The notes under the pieces were generated by a model. That model had not been told where the DNA came from. It saw only the letters and a list, made by a program, of their open reading frames with translations, and made no database searches. 35,041 nt of DNA from Myxococcota bacterium. Its GTDB lineage: Bacteria > Myxococcota_A > UBA796 > JAJRTE01. Positions 1 to 8,523 of the stretch are shown piece by piece (within the stretch, counting starts at the first letter, position 1; each line of letters starts with the position of its first letter). Position numbers and translations under genes: made by a program. Location of the stretch: assembly GCA_024278455.1 (NCBI GenBank), contig JAJRTE010000189.1, positions 1 through 35,041 of the forward strand. The letters run 5' to 3'.

Positions 1-103
1 GGTGTTCAGCCCCTGAGGTCCCGGTTGATGCGCGCGGCTCGAGCAGCACATCGACCGTGGCCAGCCGGTCGCGGAGCTTGCCCCCCCTCCCCCTGCCAAC
101 GGG

Positions 104-2209
104 TCACATCCCCGCGCCACGAGACCCGGCCGCGACGACGGTCCGCGTGAGACTGTCGAAGTCCAGGATGAGCTGGCGGCCCTCGAACACGATGACGGTA
201 CGGTTCGTTCCGAACGGCTGGCTGGCGTAGCGGTTGTCCCACCGGTCGTAGGGGCCGGTGTCGACGTGCCGGCCTTCTGCGAAGAGCTGTCCGCCCGCCG
301 AAACACTGAGCTGTCCCAGGCTCGGGGAATCGTAGTCAACGGTGTCGCCGCTGATGATGACCGGGGCGCTCGAGACCGCCTCGACGAATGCGTCGAAGGT
401 CCCGGACTCGGGCAGACTCCCCAACTCCACGATCCAGGTGTTGGCGAAGCCGTCCGCGATCAGCTCGTAGTCGCTCTCGGGCGAAGCCTCCGCCCAGACC
501 ACGGGGTTGTCCGAGTAGAGGGCCACGTAGGCGTCCCCTTTCTTTCCGAACGTCCAGGAGCCGGCGGAACGTATCTCGTCGAAGGCCCACTTCGGGAAGT
601 AGGCGTGGGTGTATTCCACGAAGAATCGCTCGTCCGCCTGGGGGTAGCGGTCACGCCGATAGAGTATGATCCCCACGTTCCGGTAGAAGAGCGCACGGGG
701 CAGCCAGCCCCCCGTCCAGGCGCCGGCGGTGTAGTCGTCCTCCATGCCGCCGGGGTAGGTGGTGAACACCACGGCGTCGGCATCGAGCGTTGCCTGCCAG
801 ATGTGTTGCTGGGACCCCCACAAGCCGGGGTTGTAGTTCTGTGCGCCGGAGAGCTGGTAGTGGGGGGTGCGATAGACGTAGGTGTCCATCGCCTCGAGGG
901 CAGAGCCGCGCGTCAGGTCGTCCAGGTGGGCGGAAAGGGGCTCGAGGATTGGGCTACCCACGAGCGGCTCGAGGAACGCCACGTCGCTCCAGAAGTAGCT
1001 GTCCCACAGGTCGTAGTAGTCGACCATCTCGAACGTGCCCTCGATCACCTGGCTGGTCACGTAGGCACCCATTCCCCACCAGAACATGATGTCGCCGAAG
1101 TCCTCGTATCCGATGCCGTAGAGCGGTCCATCGGTCACGTCGATCCCGTCCCGCTGCCTGTGCTCATGGAACGTCTCCGCGTCGGCCGCAACCGCCTCGA
1201 GAATGTCCGGAGGCCAGTAGCGCAGGGAGGTGGCGAGAAACGAGCCCGTGAAGTTGTTCGGCGACCGGTAGCCGCCGAGCCCGAGCAGGATCCAGGCCGC
1301 CTCTGACGTGGAGTCGTTGCTGCCGCCGACCTGCTTGCCCTCGTAGGTCCGTCCGTGAACGGTCGCGTACACCCCCTTGAAGTAGGTATTGGCGAAGTCG
1401 AATGTCATGAGATCGAGGATCATGGCCGCCTTGGTGGCCACGGACGCATCCCACGCAAGGTCCGCCAGGTTGAGCAGGGCTGGCATGTCCTCGTTGAAGT
1501 AGACGTTGGAGTGCCACTCCGAAAAACCGAAAACACTGCGGTAGTCGAGCCACTCATGAACCAACGGCAACGCGTGCGAGATGTGCTCCGCGCCTGTCAT
1601 GCCGGAATTCGAGAACACCCGGTCCGGAAACAACTGCCCCGCGATGAGTTCCGCGGTGTGGAAGAGAACCTGGTGGTTCTCCGACCACCAGCACATCATG
1701 TCGGGGCCGGGCTCGTCGAGCCAGTACTTGAAGTCGAGCACCGACCGTTCCATGTCGGCCTGTAGGCCGGGGTCCAGGTCCGGGTGACCGCTGTACATGG
1801 CCAGGATGCGCAATACCGTGTTGAGATAGAAATCTGCACAGTCTTCACGGTTGTCGATCTTGGCCAGAGCCGTCCGGATGGCGTCCGCGTCGATCAAGCC
1901 CCCGTTGGCGCCGAGGCGACAGAGTTGCGCATCCAGGTCGCCTGTCGAAGCCGAATCGGAACACACCTGGAGGTACTCGGCCTGGCGCTCCAGGAACCCC
2001 GGGGAGGGCACGATCCCTTCCCCCTGCGCCGCGGCACGAGAGGAAGGGGGGAGAACGCCCGGATCGGCCGCGGACCCACCATGGATGGCGGTCGTCCGGT
2101 GCGCCGGGCCATCGTAGCCAGTGCCCGCTCCGGCGGAATGCGCGGCGGACAGCGCCGCGGGCGCCATGGCCAACAGTGCTGCAAGCAGCGTCGTGCGTGC
2201 AAAGTCCAT
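104..2209 (-). CDS. Large secreted protein of unknown function
   Basis: A 701-residue protein with a clear signal peptide (MDFARTTLLAALLAMAPAALSA, cleavage near residue 22), so exported. The start is set by GGAGGA eight bases upstream of ATG at 2209; the reading frame stays open far upstream to 4189, but that part is antisense to the next gene. I do not recognise a named family. The most distinctive stretch is WWSENHQVLFHTAELIAGQ at about residues 174-192, followed by Trp- and Tyr-rich helices (EWHSNVYFNED; NDSTSEAAW) and a C-terminal region that looks beta-rich. Alternating aromatic helices followed by a beta domain resemble (alpha/alpha) toroid polysaccharide lyases and glycosidases, but this is resemblance only. 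It is transcribed divergently from the SGNH hydrolase, across a 213-base gap. The gene is certain, the function unknown. Confidence 0.9.
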   Translation of the reverse strand: MDFARTTLLAALLAMAPAALSAAHSAGAGTGYDGPAHRTTAIHGGSAADPGVLPPSSRAAAQGEGIVPSPGFLERQAEYLQVCSDSASTGDLDAQLCRLGANGGLIDADAIRTALAKIDNREDCADFYLNTVLRILAMYSGHPDLDPGLQADMERSVLDFKYWLDEPGPDMMCWWSENHQVLFHTAELIAGQLFPDRVFSNSGMTGAEHISHALPLVHEWLDYRSVFGFSEWHSNVYFNEDMPALLNLADLAWDASVATKAAMILDLMTFDFANTYFKGVYATVHGRTYEGKQVGGSNDSTSEAAWILLGLGGYRSPNNFTGSFLATSLRYWPPDILEAVAADAETFHEHRQRDGIDVTDGPLYGIGYEDFGDIMFWWGMGAYVTSQVIEGTFEMVDYYDLWDSYFWSDVAFLEPLVGSPILEPLSAHLDDLTRGSALEAMDTYVYRTPHYQLSGAQNYNPGLWGSQQHIWQATLDADAVVFTTYPGGMEDDYTAGAWTGGWLPRALFYRNVGIILYRRDRYPQADERFFVEYTHAYFPKWAFDEIRSAGSWTFGKKGDAYVALYSDNPVVWAEASPESDYELIADGFANTWIVELGSLPESGTFDAFVEAVSSAPVIISGDTVDYDSPSLGQLSVSAGGQLFAEGRHVDTGPYDRWDNRYASQPFGTNRTVIVFEGRQLILDFDSLTRTVVAAGSRGAGM

Positions 2210-2363
2210 TTTGGTCCTCCTGCGGCAAGACGGCGGGTTGGCCCCCGATACCCAAGGACTTTGTAGCATCGACAGGCGCCGCGCGCCACCCTCGCCGGCT
2301 GTTCCGTTCCACGGTCCCGGGAGCGGCATCCAGCGCGCGGCCCGAAGACCCGCAGGAACATCC

Positions 2364-2392
2364 TTGCCTGCTTTCCAGGAATCTGGTGCAAT
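2364..2392 (+). promoter_or_regulatory. Possible sigma70 promoter of the SGNH hydrolase gene
   Basis: TTGCCT (2364-2369), 17 bases, TGCAAT (2387-2392), about 30 bases before the ATG at 2423. Each box matches the consensus at four of six positions, so support is modest. It lies in the divergent gap 2210-2422, in which I see no convincing promoter for the leftward gene. Confidence 0.3.
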
Positions 2393-2422
2393 TGCTACAC
2401 AACGCGCAGCCGGGAAACGACG

Positions 2423-4141
2423 ATGAAGCGAATGGTGGAAAAGGTCCTTGCAGCGGTCCTGGGACTTCTGCTCATGCTGGTCCTGCTGGAAGTGAGCTTG
2501 CGGGTGGTGAGTGCATTTTTCTGGCGTCCCACATCGATGCCGGGAATGAACCCCTCCCGTGAACTGCCTCGAGACGCTGGCCGGTGCCAGGGGTGCGTTC
2601 GCATTCTGTGCGCCGGCGATTCGTTCACCTATGGATTCGGCGCCACGGAAGGCAACGCGTACCCGGCGCAGTTGCAGCGCATTCTCGACTCGAGACGCCC
2701 GGAGACGTTCGTGGTCATCAACGGGGGCCGGGGAGCTGCCAGCACGACCACGGTGCTCGAGACGCTGGCCAGCCATCTCGATGCGTACCCCATCGACCTG
2801 GTCGTGGTGATGGCGGGCAATTCCAACCTCCTGAATTTCGCCGGCTACCTCGAGCATCTCTACGGAATCCGCCGGCTGAGCGCGGCCGCGGGCTTGCTCT
2901 TCGATCTCCGGATACTTCGCTACGGATGGTTCGCGGCCACGGCGCTGAAGGGGCGGCTGGGCAACGCCGAACCGCCCACCTGGGCGGGAATCGACCCGCG
3001 CGTTTCCCTCGAGCGTGTCGTGGCGTGGAAGAGCGCCCCGGAACCGCCGGCCGGGGCAGGAACGGGAACCCGCGCGCGTTCTCGAGCGAGCCAGGCAGCG
3101 CTGAAGGCTTTCCAGGAGGGTGTCGATGCGCTGCAGCACGGCGATGTAGCGGGAGCGGTGGCATGGTTTCGCCGGGGTATTGCCGCCGATGATTCCGAAG
3201 GGACCAACTACTATGGGATGGGCGTTTCGAACCAGTTGCTGAAGCGCTACGACGACGCCAAGGCGTGGTTTCGGGCCGGTCTCGACAAGGCCCCCGACGA
3301 CCCGACGCTTCACAGCGGTCTGGGCGAGGTCCTGATCGAGCAGGCGGGGCCGTGGAACCCGGTCATGCCCGCCGACCTGGGGAGGAACCCCTTTGGCAGG
3401 GCGCCCATCCGCGAGACGTGGAGCAACCCGAGCGCCACCACGCTCGAGGCCATTGCCGCGTTCGAGGCAGGGATCGAGGCAGACTCGAGCTACTCTGGGA
3501 ACCATTGCGATTTGGGGGCGCTCTACGGGCTGCTTTACAACCACCAGCAGGCCGTGCAGGAACTCGAGAAGGGTATCGCAGCCGACCCGGACGACCGCCG
3601 GTGCTACCCGCTCCTGGTGGACATCGGGCGCCTGATCGGGCGCAGGGACGAATTCATCGCCTTCCTCGAGCCTTTCGAGAGCACGAGCGGGACCGCGAGC
3701 ACCTACCTGGACATCATGCGGTCCGAGCGAGACGACTACGCGAACTGGATCCGGGCCGACCTTGGCGCCATGGTCGAGCTGTGCCGGGAACGGGACATCC
3801 CCGTCGTATTCATGGAGTACCCGCAAAACGCCACGGTGAACGCCATTTTGGGCGACATCGCGCAGAAGGAAGGCCTGCCACTCGTGCACAACGAGGCCCA
3901 TTTCCGCGACCTGCTCGCTCACGGCACCCCGTTCGACGCACTGTTCGTACCGGACGGCCACTGCAACGACCAGGGCTACAGCATACTTGCGCAACGGGTC
4001 TTCGACACGCTCGAGTCGCATGGGTTGCTGGAAGGGGCCATTTCGAGGGCCAGGGCGCGGTGGGGCGGGGATGAAGTGAGAAAGACACACGGGCACCCGG
4101 CGTCGTTCCCGGTCCCGGGAGGTGCGCCCGGTGCCCGTTGA
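2423..4141 (+). CDS. Membrane-anchored SGNH/GDSL hydrolase with inserted TPR repeats
   Basis: A 572-residue protein. Residues 8-30 are a hydrophobic anchor. The SGNH blocks follow: AGDSFTYG with nucleophile Ser67 (block I), a Gly in NGGRGAAS (block II), MAGNSN (block III), and DGHCNDQGY near residue 512, which supplies Asp and His (block V). Between blocks III and V sit about 300 residues with helical tetratricopeptide-like repeats (for example AVAWFRRGIAADD and DAKAWFRAGLDKAPDD). Family members hydrolyse esters, often removing or adding acetyl groups on carbohydrates; the TPR insert suggests a protein partner. A short GGGAAA precedes the ATG; Met4 is an alternative start. It ends in a GC-rich hairpin facing the convergent dipeptidase gene. 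The fold is confident, the substrate unknown. Confidence 0.88.
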   Translation: MKRMVEKVLAAVLGLLLMLVLLEVSLRVVSAFFWRPTSMPGMNPSRELPRDAGRCQGCVRILCAGDSFTYGFGATEGNAYPAQLQRILDSRRPETFVVINGGRGAASTTTVLETLASHLDAYPIDLVVVMAGNSNLLNFAGYLEHLYGIRRLSAAAGLLFDLRILRYGWFAATALKGRLGNAEPPTWAGIDPRVSLERVVAWKSAPEPPAGAGTGTRARSRASQAALKAFQEGVDALQHGDVAGAVAWFRRGIAADDSEGTNYYGMGVSNQLLKRYDDAKAWFRAGLDKAPDDPTLHSGLGEVLIEQAGPWNPVMPADLGRNPFGRAPIRETWSNPSATTLEAIAAFEAGIEADSSYSGNHCDLGALYGLLYNHQQAVQELEKGIAADPDDRRCYPLLVDIGRLIGRRDEFIAFLEPFESTSGTASTYLDIMRSERDDYANWIRADLGAMVELCRERDIPVVFMEYPQNATVNAILGDIAQKEGLPLVHNEAHFRDLLAHGTPFDALFVPDGHCNDQGYSILAQRVFDTLESHGLLEGAISRARARWGGDEVRKTHGHPASFPVPGGAPGAR

Positions 4142-4203
4142 TGCCGGGTTCCGGGGCATGCAGCCCGTGGCCGGGAGCAGGAGAAGCACCCCGGAACCGG
4201 GCG
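4142..4203. terminator. Bidirectional GC-rich hairpin between convergent genes
   Basis: GGTTCCGGGG (4147-4156) pairs perfectly with CCCCGGAACC (4189-4198). After one G-G mismatch the stem continues outward for three more pairs. The loop is 32 bases and there is no T tract. It fills the 64-base gap between the stop of the SGNH gene (4141) and the stop of the leftward dipeptidase gene (4206), as expected for a shared transcription end. Confidence 0.45.
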
Positions 4204-4205
4204 TG

Positions 4206-5852
4206 TCAGTGCGAAGTTTCCTCTGGCTCTCCCTTCAGCTTGCGCTCGAGGAACTGGTCGCCGCTTTCCTCGACAATCCGCCGGTACCAGTGGTCCGGGT
4301 AGCCCGGGTGCGTCACGTTGCCCAACTCGTCCTTGACGTTGCCGTCGAGGTATTTCCAGAGCAGGAATTCGCCGAGCTTGCGCCAGCGATCCACCACGTG
4401 GAGGCCCTGTTGCACGGAATACTCGGTGAGATAGTCTCGAGCCAGCTCCGGGGAAGTGGCGTAGAGCGCGCGTGCGGCCTGCTCCACTTCGGGCTGCACG
4501 GCCAGGAAGTGGCCCTCGAGTTCCCGTTGCACCTTCTTGATATCGACAATCATGTCCTTGTAGCGCAGGTAGCTGTAGTTGCTGACGAAGTTGAAGACCC
4601 AGAACGCAGAGTCCCAGGAGAAGCTGTCGAAATCTCCGGTTCCCACGGCAAAGGGCTTCGGGACTTCCCGGATACCGCAGTACATCGGGACGTACACGGT
4701 GCTGTTGGTGTCATCGACGCCGAACCAGAACACTCCGCCGATAGGGTCGGGCATGTCCCTTCGCGCCTGGGCGACGAACGAGAACCCGGTCTGCTGGGTC
4801 GACGTGGACCGCTCGTTGATGTAGGTCTTCCCGTCCAGTTCCCAGGTGAGCGGCCGCCACCTGTAGGGCAGTTCGTAGGGGCCTGCGCCGACACCCTTGG
4901 TGAGGTCCAGTTCGCTCCCCTCGAAGTGGTCACGCATGAGTTCCATCACGTCGTGGACCGTAAGCTTTCGGTCGGGTTTGATCCAGAGCGGTAGTTGCTC
5001 GGCGCCGTCCACGCCCTTGACGTAGGGGAAATACTTCTCGCAATCACCGTTGACGCGACGGAACATGCTCCAGACTCGAGCCTCGCAGAACCTCACCCCG
5101 GAAAACGTGAGCGGTGCGTAAGCGTCGCGAAAGCTGAACGCCTCGTCGGGGCCGTCGAAGTAGCCCTTCTTTCGGGCGAACGCGATGACATCCTCCGCGT
5201 AGAGACAGTTCTTCTTGTCCTTCAGGGGAAAGGTACGGATACGCGCCTGGTTGGCGTGCGCGGAGATGTACCCATCCGGGATCCGCCGGGCGACCCAGAC
5301 CGCACCCCTCTCGTCGGGCCCCTTGCCGATCATGTCCATGATCCACACCTCCTCCGGATCGGCCACCGAGAAGGATTCGCCCTCGCTCACGTACCCGTAC
5401 TCCTTGACCAATTCCCCCATGATGGTGATGGCTTCTCGAGCCGTCTTCGCACGCTGGAGCGTGATGTACATGAGGGAACCATAGTCCATCTCGCCGGGGC
5501 CGTGCCAGAGTTCCTCCCGCCCGCCGTAGGTCGTTTCACCGATCGACACCTGGTGCTCATTCATGTTGCCCACGACGGCGTAGGTGCGCGGGACCTGCTT
5601 TATCTGCCCGAGGTACTTCCCCGTATCCCATTCGTACACATCGAGCATTTCGCCTTCCGCATGGGTGGCAGCAGGCCTGTAGTAGAGTTCGCCGTACAGG
5701 GTGTGAGAATCCGCCGCGTAGGTGATCATGGTGGAGCCGTCAACCGTGGCGCCTCGAGTAATCAGGAAATTGGTGCAGGCCATGACGGACGGGGACATCG
5801 CCAACAGCGATACGGCCAGGCCGGCAGTGGCAACGATCGTTGTGGTTCTCAT
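4206..5852 (-). CDS. pepD: Secreted C69-family dipeptidase
   Basis: A 548-residue protein of peptidase family C69 (PepD, an Ntn hydrolase that cleaves dipeptides). A signal peptide ends at Met25, which exposes Cys26 in the sequence ACTNFLITRGATVDGS. In this family the N-terminal Cys released by processing is the nucleophile, and the TNxxxxRGAxxDGS pattern is its hallmark. Other typical pieces are NMNEHQVSIGETTYGGRE, WIMDMIGKGPDERGAVWVA, the ISAHANQARI segment and the C-terminal WYRRIVEESGDQF. Length fits the family. The ATG at 5852 has GGAGGG 11 bases upstream; an in-frame TTG at 5858 is at a better five-base spacing and may be the true start, adding two residues. The export signal implies periplasmic or secreted peptide turnover. 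It is divergent from phnW. Confidence 0.9.
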   Translation of the reverse strand: MRTTTIVATAGLAVSLLAMSPSVMACTNFLITRGATVDGSTMITYAADSHTLYGELYYRPAATHAEGEMLDVYEWDTGKYLGQIKQVPRTYAVVGNMNEHQVSIGETTYGGREELWHGPGEMDYGSLMYITLQRAKTAREAITIMGELVKEYGYVSEGESFSVADPEEVWIMDMIGKGPDERGAVWVARRIPDGYISAHANQARIRTFPLKDKKNCLYAEDVIAFARKKGYFDGPDEAFSFRDAYAPLTFSGVRFCEARVWSMFRRVNGDCEKYFPYVKGVDGAEQLPLWIKPDRKLTVHDVMELMRDHFEGSELDLTKGVGAGPYELPYRWRPLTWELDGKTYINERSTSTQQTGFSFVAQARRDMPDPIGGVFWFGVDDTNSTVYVPMYCGIREVPKPFAVGTGDFDSFSWDSAFWVFNFVSNYSYLRYKDMIVDIKKVQRELEGHFLAVQPEVEQAARALYATSPELARDYLTEYSVQQGLHVVDRWRKLGEFLLWKYLDGNVKDELGNVTHPGYPDHWYRRIVEESGDQFLERKLKGEPEETSH

Positions 5853-5884
5853 CTGCAAGGTAACCCTCCACGATAGAATTGTTC

Positions 5885-5905
5885 GACAGAACAGTCTCTT
5901 CTGTC
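5885..5905. promoter_or_regulatory. Inverted repeat, possible operator
   Basis: Perfect 7-base arms GACAGAA (5885-5891) and TTCTGTC (5899-5905) separated by 7 bases. It lies 33 bases upstream of the dipeptidase start, inside the 249-base divergent gap shared with phnW. A regulator-binding site or an mRNA leader hairpin are both possible. The rest of the gap shows nothing else I can name. Confidence 0.3.
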
Positions 5906-6101
5906 TGCCACAATCACGGGGCGGTGCGCACCTGTTTTCGTCCCGGGAGACCCCGAACCCCTTCCCACGATCGTCACCCGGCGCCTGCCATGCCGCCCCT
6001 TCCCGATACCGGAGCGCGCAACCCGCCGGCCCGCCGGAAGAAATCACTTTGCCCAAAAATGAGCTTGAAGCCTGGCACCATCCGATCCAGAATAGGCCCC
6101 A

Positions 6102-7316
6102 ATGCCACCTTCTTCCACCAGTGCACCGAGGCTTTTCGACGCCATGACCGCAAGTGCGCCCGGCAAGGACAAGCTGCTCTTCACCCCAGGCCCACTGACC
6201 ACCAGCTACACCGTCAAGCAGGCCATGCTCCGGGACCTCGGTTCTCGAGACACGGAGTTCATCGACCTCGTGCGCGACATCCGCGCCAGGCTGCTCGAGG
6301 TGGCCGGTGTGTCTCCAGGCAGGTTTCACGCTGTCATCATGCAGGGCAGCGGCACGTTCGCGCTCGAGTCGGTGGTGTCGTCCACGGTGCCCCGAGACGG
6401 TGGTATCCTGGTTCTGGTCAACGGCGCCTACGGGCGCCGCATCGCGGATATCGCGCGGGTGCTGGCTATTCCGTGCCGGTGTCTCGAGTATCCCGAGACC
6501 CGGTGTCCCGACCCTGGGGATGTCGCTCGCGTGCTCGAGGCTGATCCGGGGATCACGCACGTGGCGGTCATCCATTGCGAGACCACGACCGGGATCGTGA
6601 ACCCCATCGAGGCCATCGGTCGGGTCGTCGCGGAACGGGGCCGCACCTTTTTCGTGGATGCGATGAGCAGTTTCGGGGGAATCCCCATCGACCTCGAGGC
6701 GTGTCGCATCGACTACCTGGTGACCTCGGCGAACAAGTGTCTCGAGGGCGTGCCCGGGTTTGGAATCGTGCTGGCTCGGCGCAGTTCGTTGGCGGAGACG
6801 CGGGGGTTGGCACGCAGTCTGAGCCTGGACCTGTGGGCCCAGGCGGAGCGGCTCGAGGCGGATGGTCAATTCCGGTTCACGCCGCCGACCCACGCGCTGG
6901 TGGCCTTCCGCCGGGCGTTGGTGGAACTCGAGTGCGAGGGCGGTGTGCCGGCGCGGGCGGCCAGGTACCGGCGAAACCATGAGCTGCTGTTGGAGGGCAT
7001 GACGGCCCTGGGTTTCGAGCCCTACCTGGCGCCGGAGCATCGGGGCTACATCATCACGTCGTTCAAGTATCCGGATCACCCGGGTTTCTCTTTCGAGACC
7101 TTTTCCGAACGGTTGCGCCGTCGAGGTCACGTCATCTATCCCGGCAAGGTATCCCGTGCCGCGTGTTTCCGTATCGGGCACATCGGGCACGTGTTCAGCC
7201 ATGACGTGATGTCGTTGCTGGCCGCGATCGGGGAGGTGCTCGAGGGTCTGGGGATTTCGGCGTACCGTGACCGGGCAGTGCGGCAGCGCACGGCAACGCG
7301 GCCCGAGGTTTCTTGA
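6102..7316 (+). CDS. phnW: 2-aminoethylphosphonate--pyruvate transaminase
   Basis: A 404-residue class V PLP aminotransferase that moves the amino group of 2-aminoethylphosphonate to pyruvate, giving phosphonoacetaldehyde and alanine. The PhnW signature KLLFTPGPLTTS lies at residues 24-35, the cofactor-phosphate loop is QGSGTFALESV, the PLP-ring Asp is in FFVDAMSSFGG, and the PLP lysine is Lys212 in SANKCLEGVPGFG. The ATG at 6102 has only AGG at a five-base spacing. An in-frame ATG at 6144 gives 390 residues, closer to the usual 365-370, and has GAGG 11 bases upstream; either start is possible. phnX follows after 34 bases, so the pair forms the two-step phosphonatase pathway. No phosphonate transporter or dedicated regulator gene lies in the window. 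Confidence 0.95.
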   Translation: MPPSSTSAPRLFDAMTASAPGKDKLLFTPGPLTTSYTVKQAMLRDLGSRDTEFIDLVRDIRARLLEVAGVSPGRFHAVIMQGSGTFALESVVSSTVPRDGGILVLVNGAYGRRIADIARVLAIPCRCLEYPETRCPDPGDVARVLEADPGITHVAVIHCETTTGIVNPIEAIGRVVAERGRTFFVDAMSSFGGIPIDLEACRIDYLVTSANKCLEGVPGFGIVLARRSSLAETRGLARSLSLDLWAQAERLEADGQFRFTPPTHALVAFRRALVELECEGGVPARAARYRRNHELLLEGMTALGFEPYLAPEHRGYIITSFKYPDHPGFSFETFSERLRRRGHVIYPGKVSRAACFRIGHIGHVFSHDVMSLLAAIGEVLEGLGISAYRDRAVRQRTATRPEVS

Positions 7317-7350
7317 GTCTCCAGGCCGCACGTCATCTCGAGGAGGCAAC

Positions 7351-8181
7351 GTGGACTTCGTTTTCCGGCGTTCCTACCGGGGTCGGCTGAGGGCCATTGT
7401 CCTGGACTGGGCCGGCACGACGGTGGATTGGGGGTGCATGGCCCCGACCGAGGTGTTCGTCAAGGTATTCGAGGAGAAGCAGGTTCCCATCACCGTGACG
7501 CAGGCGCGCATGTTCATGGGGAAGCACAAACGCGACCACATCGCCGCCCTGTGCAGCCTCGAGGATGTCGCGAAGCGGTGGCGGGAGGTGCATGGGCATC
7601 ATCCCACGCCGTCCGATATCGATGAGATGTTCGCGGCCTACCTCCCTCTCCAGCTCCAGACGCTCGCCCATCATGCGGAACTCGTTCCGGGCCTGCCCGA
7701 TGCGGTGCGTGCCTTTCGTTCCCGCCGGTTGAAGATCGGATCGACGACCGGATACACGCGGGAGATGATGGACGTGCTGGTGCCAGAAGCCCTGCGGCGA
7801 GGCTACGACCCGGACACGCTCGTCTGTGCCAGTGACGTTCCCGCCGGTCGTCCCGCCCCCTGGATGTGTTTCCGGAACGCCATCGATCTGCAGGTGTATC
7901 CCATGGAGGCCTGTGTAAAGGTGGGCGATACGCCCCAGGACATCCTCGAGGGCCTCAACGCGGGCATGTGGACGGTGGGTGTCCTGATGTCCGGCAACGA
8001 GATAGGGATGTCCGAGCAGGACATTCAAATGCTGGACCCATCGACATACAAGATGATGCGCGAGCGGGCACGTGACCGCCTCTACCAGGCGGGAGCGCAC
8101 TTCGTCGTGGACACGATCGCCGACGTGCCCGATGTGCTCGACGACATCAGCACCCTGCTCATTGCCGGCGAGAAGCCCTGA
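7351..8181 (+). CDS. phnX: Phosphonoacetaldehyde hydrolase (phosphonatase)
   Basis: A 276-residue HAD-superfamily enzyme that splits phosphonoacetaldehyde into acetaldehyde and phosphate in the cytoplasm. The start is GTG at 7351, with AGGAGG four bases upstream; the frame is open from 7267, but that part overlaps phnW. Asp19 in LDWAGTTVD is the nucleophile. Lys60 in MGKHKRDHI aligns with the Schiff-base lysine (Lys53) of the Bacillus cereus enzyme at the same offset as the nucleophile (Asp19 versus Asp12). The phosphate-binding region STTGYTREMM and the distal acidic motif VKVGDTPQDILEG are present. Length is typical. It is probably translated from a common message with phnW. A GC stem (8220-8242, one bulge, no T tract) lies 38 bases past the stop. 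Confidence 0.96.
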   Translation: MDFVFRRSYRGRLRAIVLDWAGTTVDWGCMAPTEVFVKVFEEKQVPITVTQARMFMGKHKRDHIAALCSLEDVAKRWREVHGHHPTPSDIDEMFAAYLPLQLQTLAHHAELVPGLPDAVRAFRSRRLKIGSTTGYTREMMDVLVPEALRRGYDPDTLVCASDVPAGRPAPWMCFRNAIDLQVYPMEACVKVGDTPQDILEGLNAGMWTVGVLMSGNEIGMSEQDIQMLDPSTYKMMRERARDRLYQAGAHFVVDTIADVPDVLDDISTLLIAGEKP

Positions 8182-8523
8182 GCTTGCACAATGCGACACC
8201 GTGCCAGACGTTGGTTCGCCCCGGCGCGCCACGTCGCGCGGGTCCTCACGGAGGCCTCCCCGCCCCTGCCGTCTTTCCCGGAACAGGGCTGCCGTGGAGG
8301 AAGGCCGGCTTTCCGCGCCCGCTCTCGATGGCAGCCCCCACCCTGCACAAGTGTCTCGTGCATCCCGGCATCCGCCGATACCCCATCAACAGCGGTGCAT
8401 CGTGCGAAAAGCTAACAGGCTCAGCCCGTTCGACCGATACATTGGGCAGGATCCCCGAGCATTTCGGCCTCGCACCGGGGCATGGAACTCTCCTGACGCC
8501 GAGAACTCCTGGGAGAACCGATC
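8182..8523. other. Intergenic region, 342 bases
   Basis: No gene or RNA is supported here. The only structure I see is the imperfect GC hairpin CCC(G)GCGCG ... CGCGCGGG at 8220-8242, a weak terminator candidate for phnX. No convincing promoter for the membrane-protein gene was found. Confidence 0.4.

Noticed and set aside
1-103. End of a further gene at the left edge
   Set aside because: Frames are open on both strands in 100 bases, but none has a start, ribosome site or recognisable peptide that decides between them.
266-1306. Rightward 346-codon open frame inside the first gene
   Set aside because: Antisense shadow: composition is Arg/Gly/Val-rich and no motif is visible.
2210-4189. Leftward continuation of the frame of the first gene to 1361 residues
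   Set aside because: It is antisense to the SGNH hydrolase, has no family resemblance, and a signal peptide plus ribosome site begins at 2209.
5853-7349. Leftward extension of the dipeptidase frame over phnW
   Set aside because: A signal peptide and the N-terminal catalytic Cys show that the protein begins at 5852; the rest is a GC-rich shadow of phnW.
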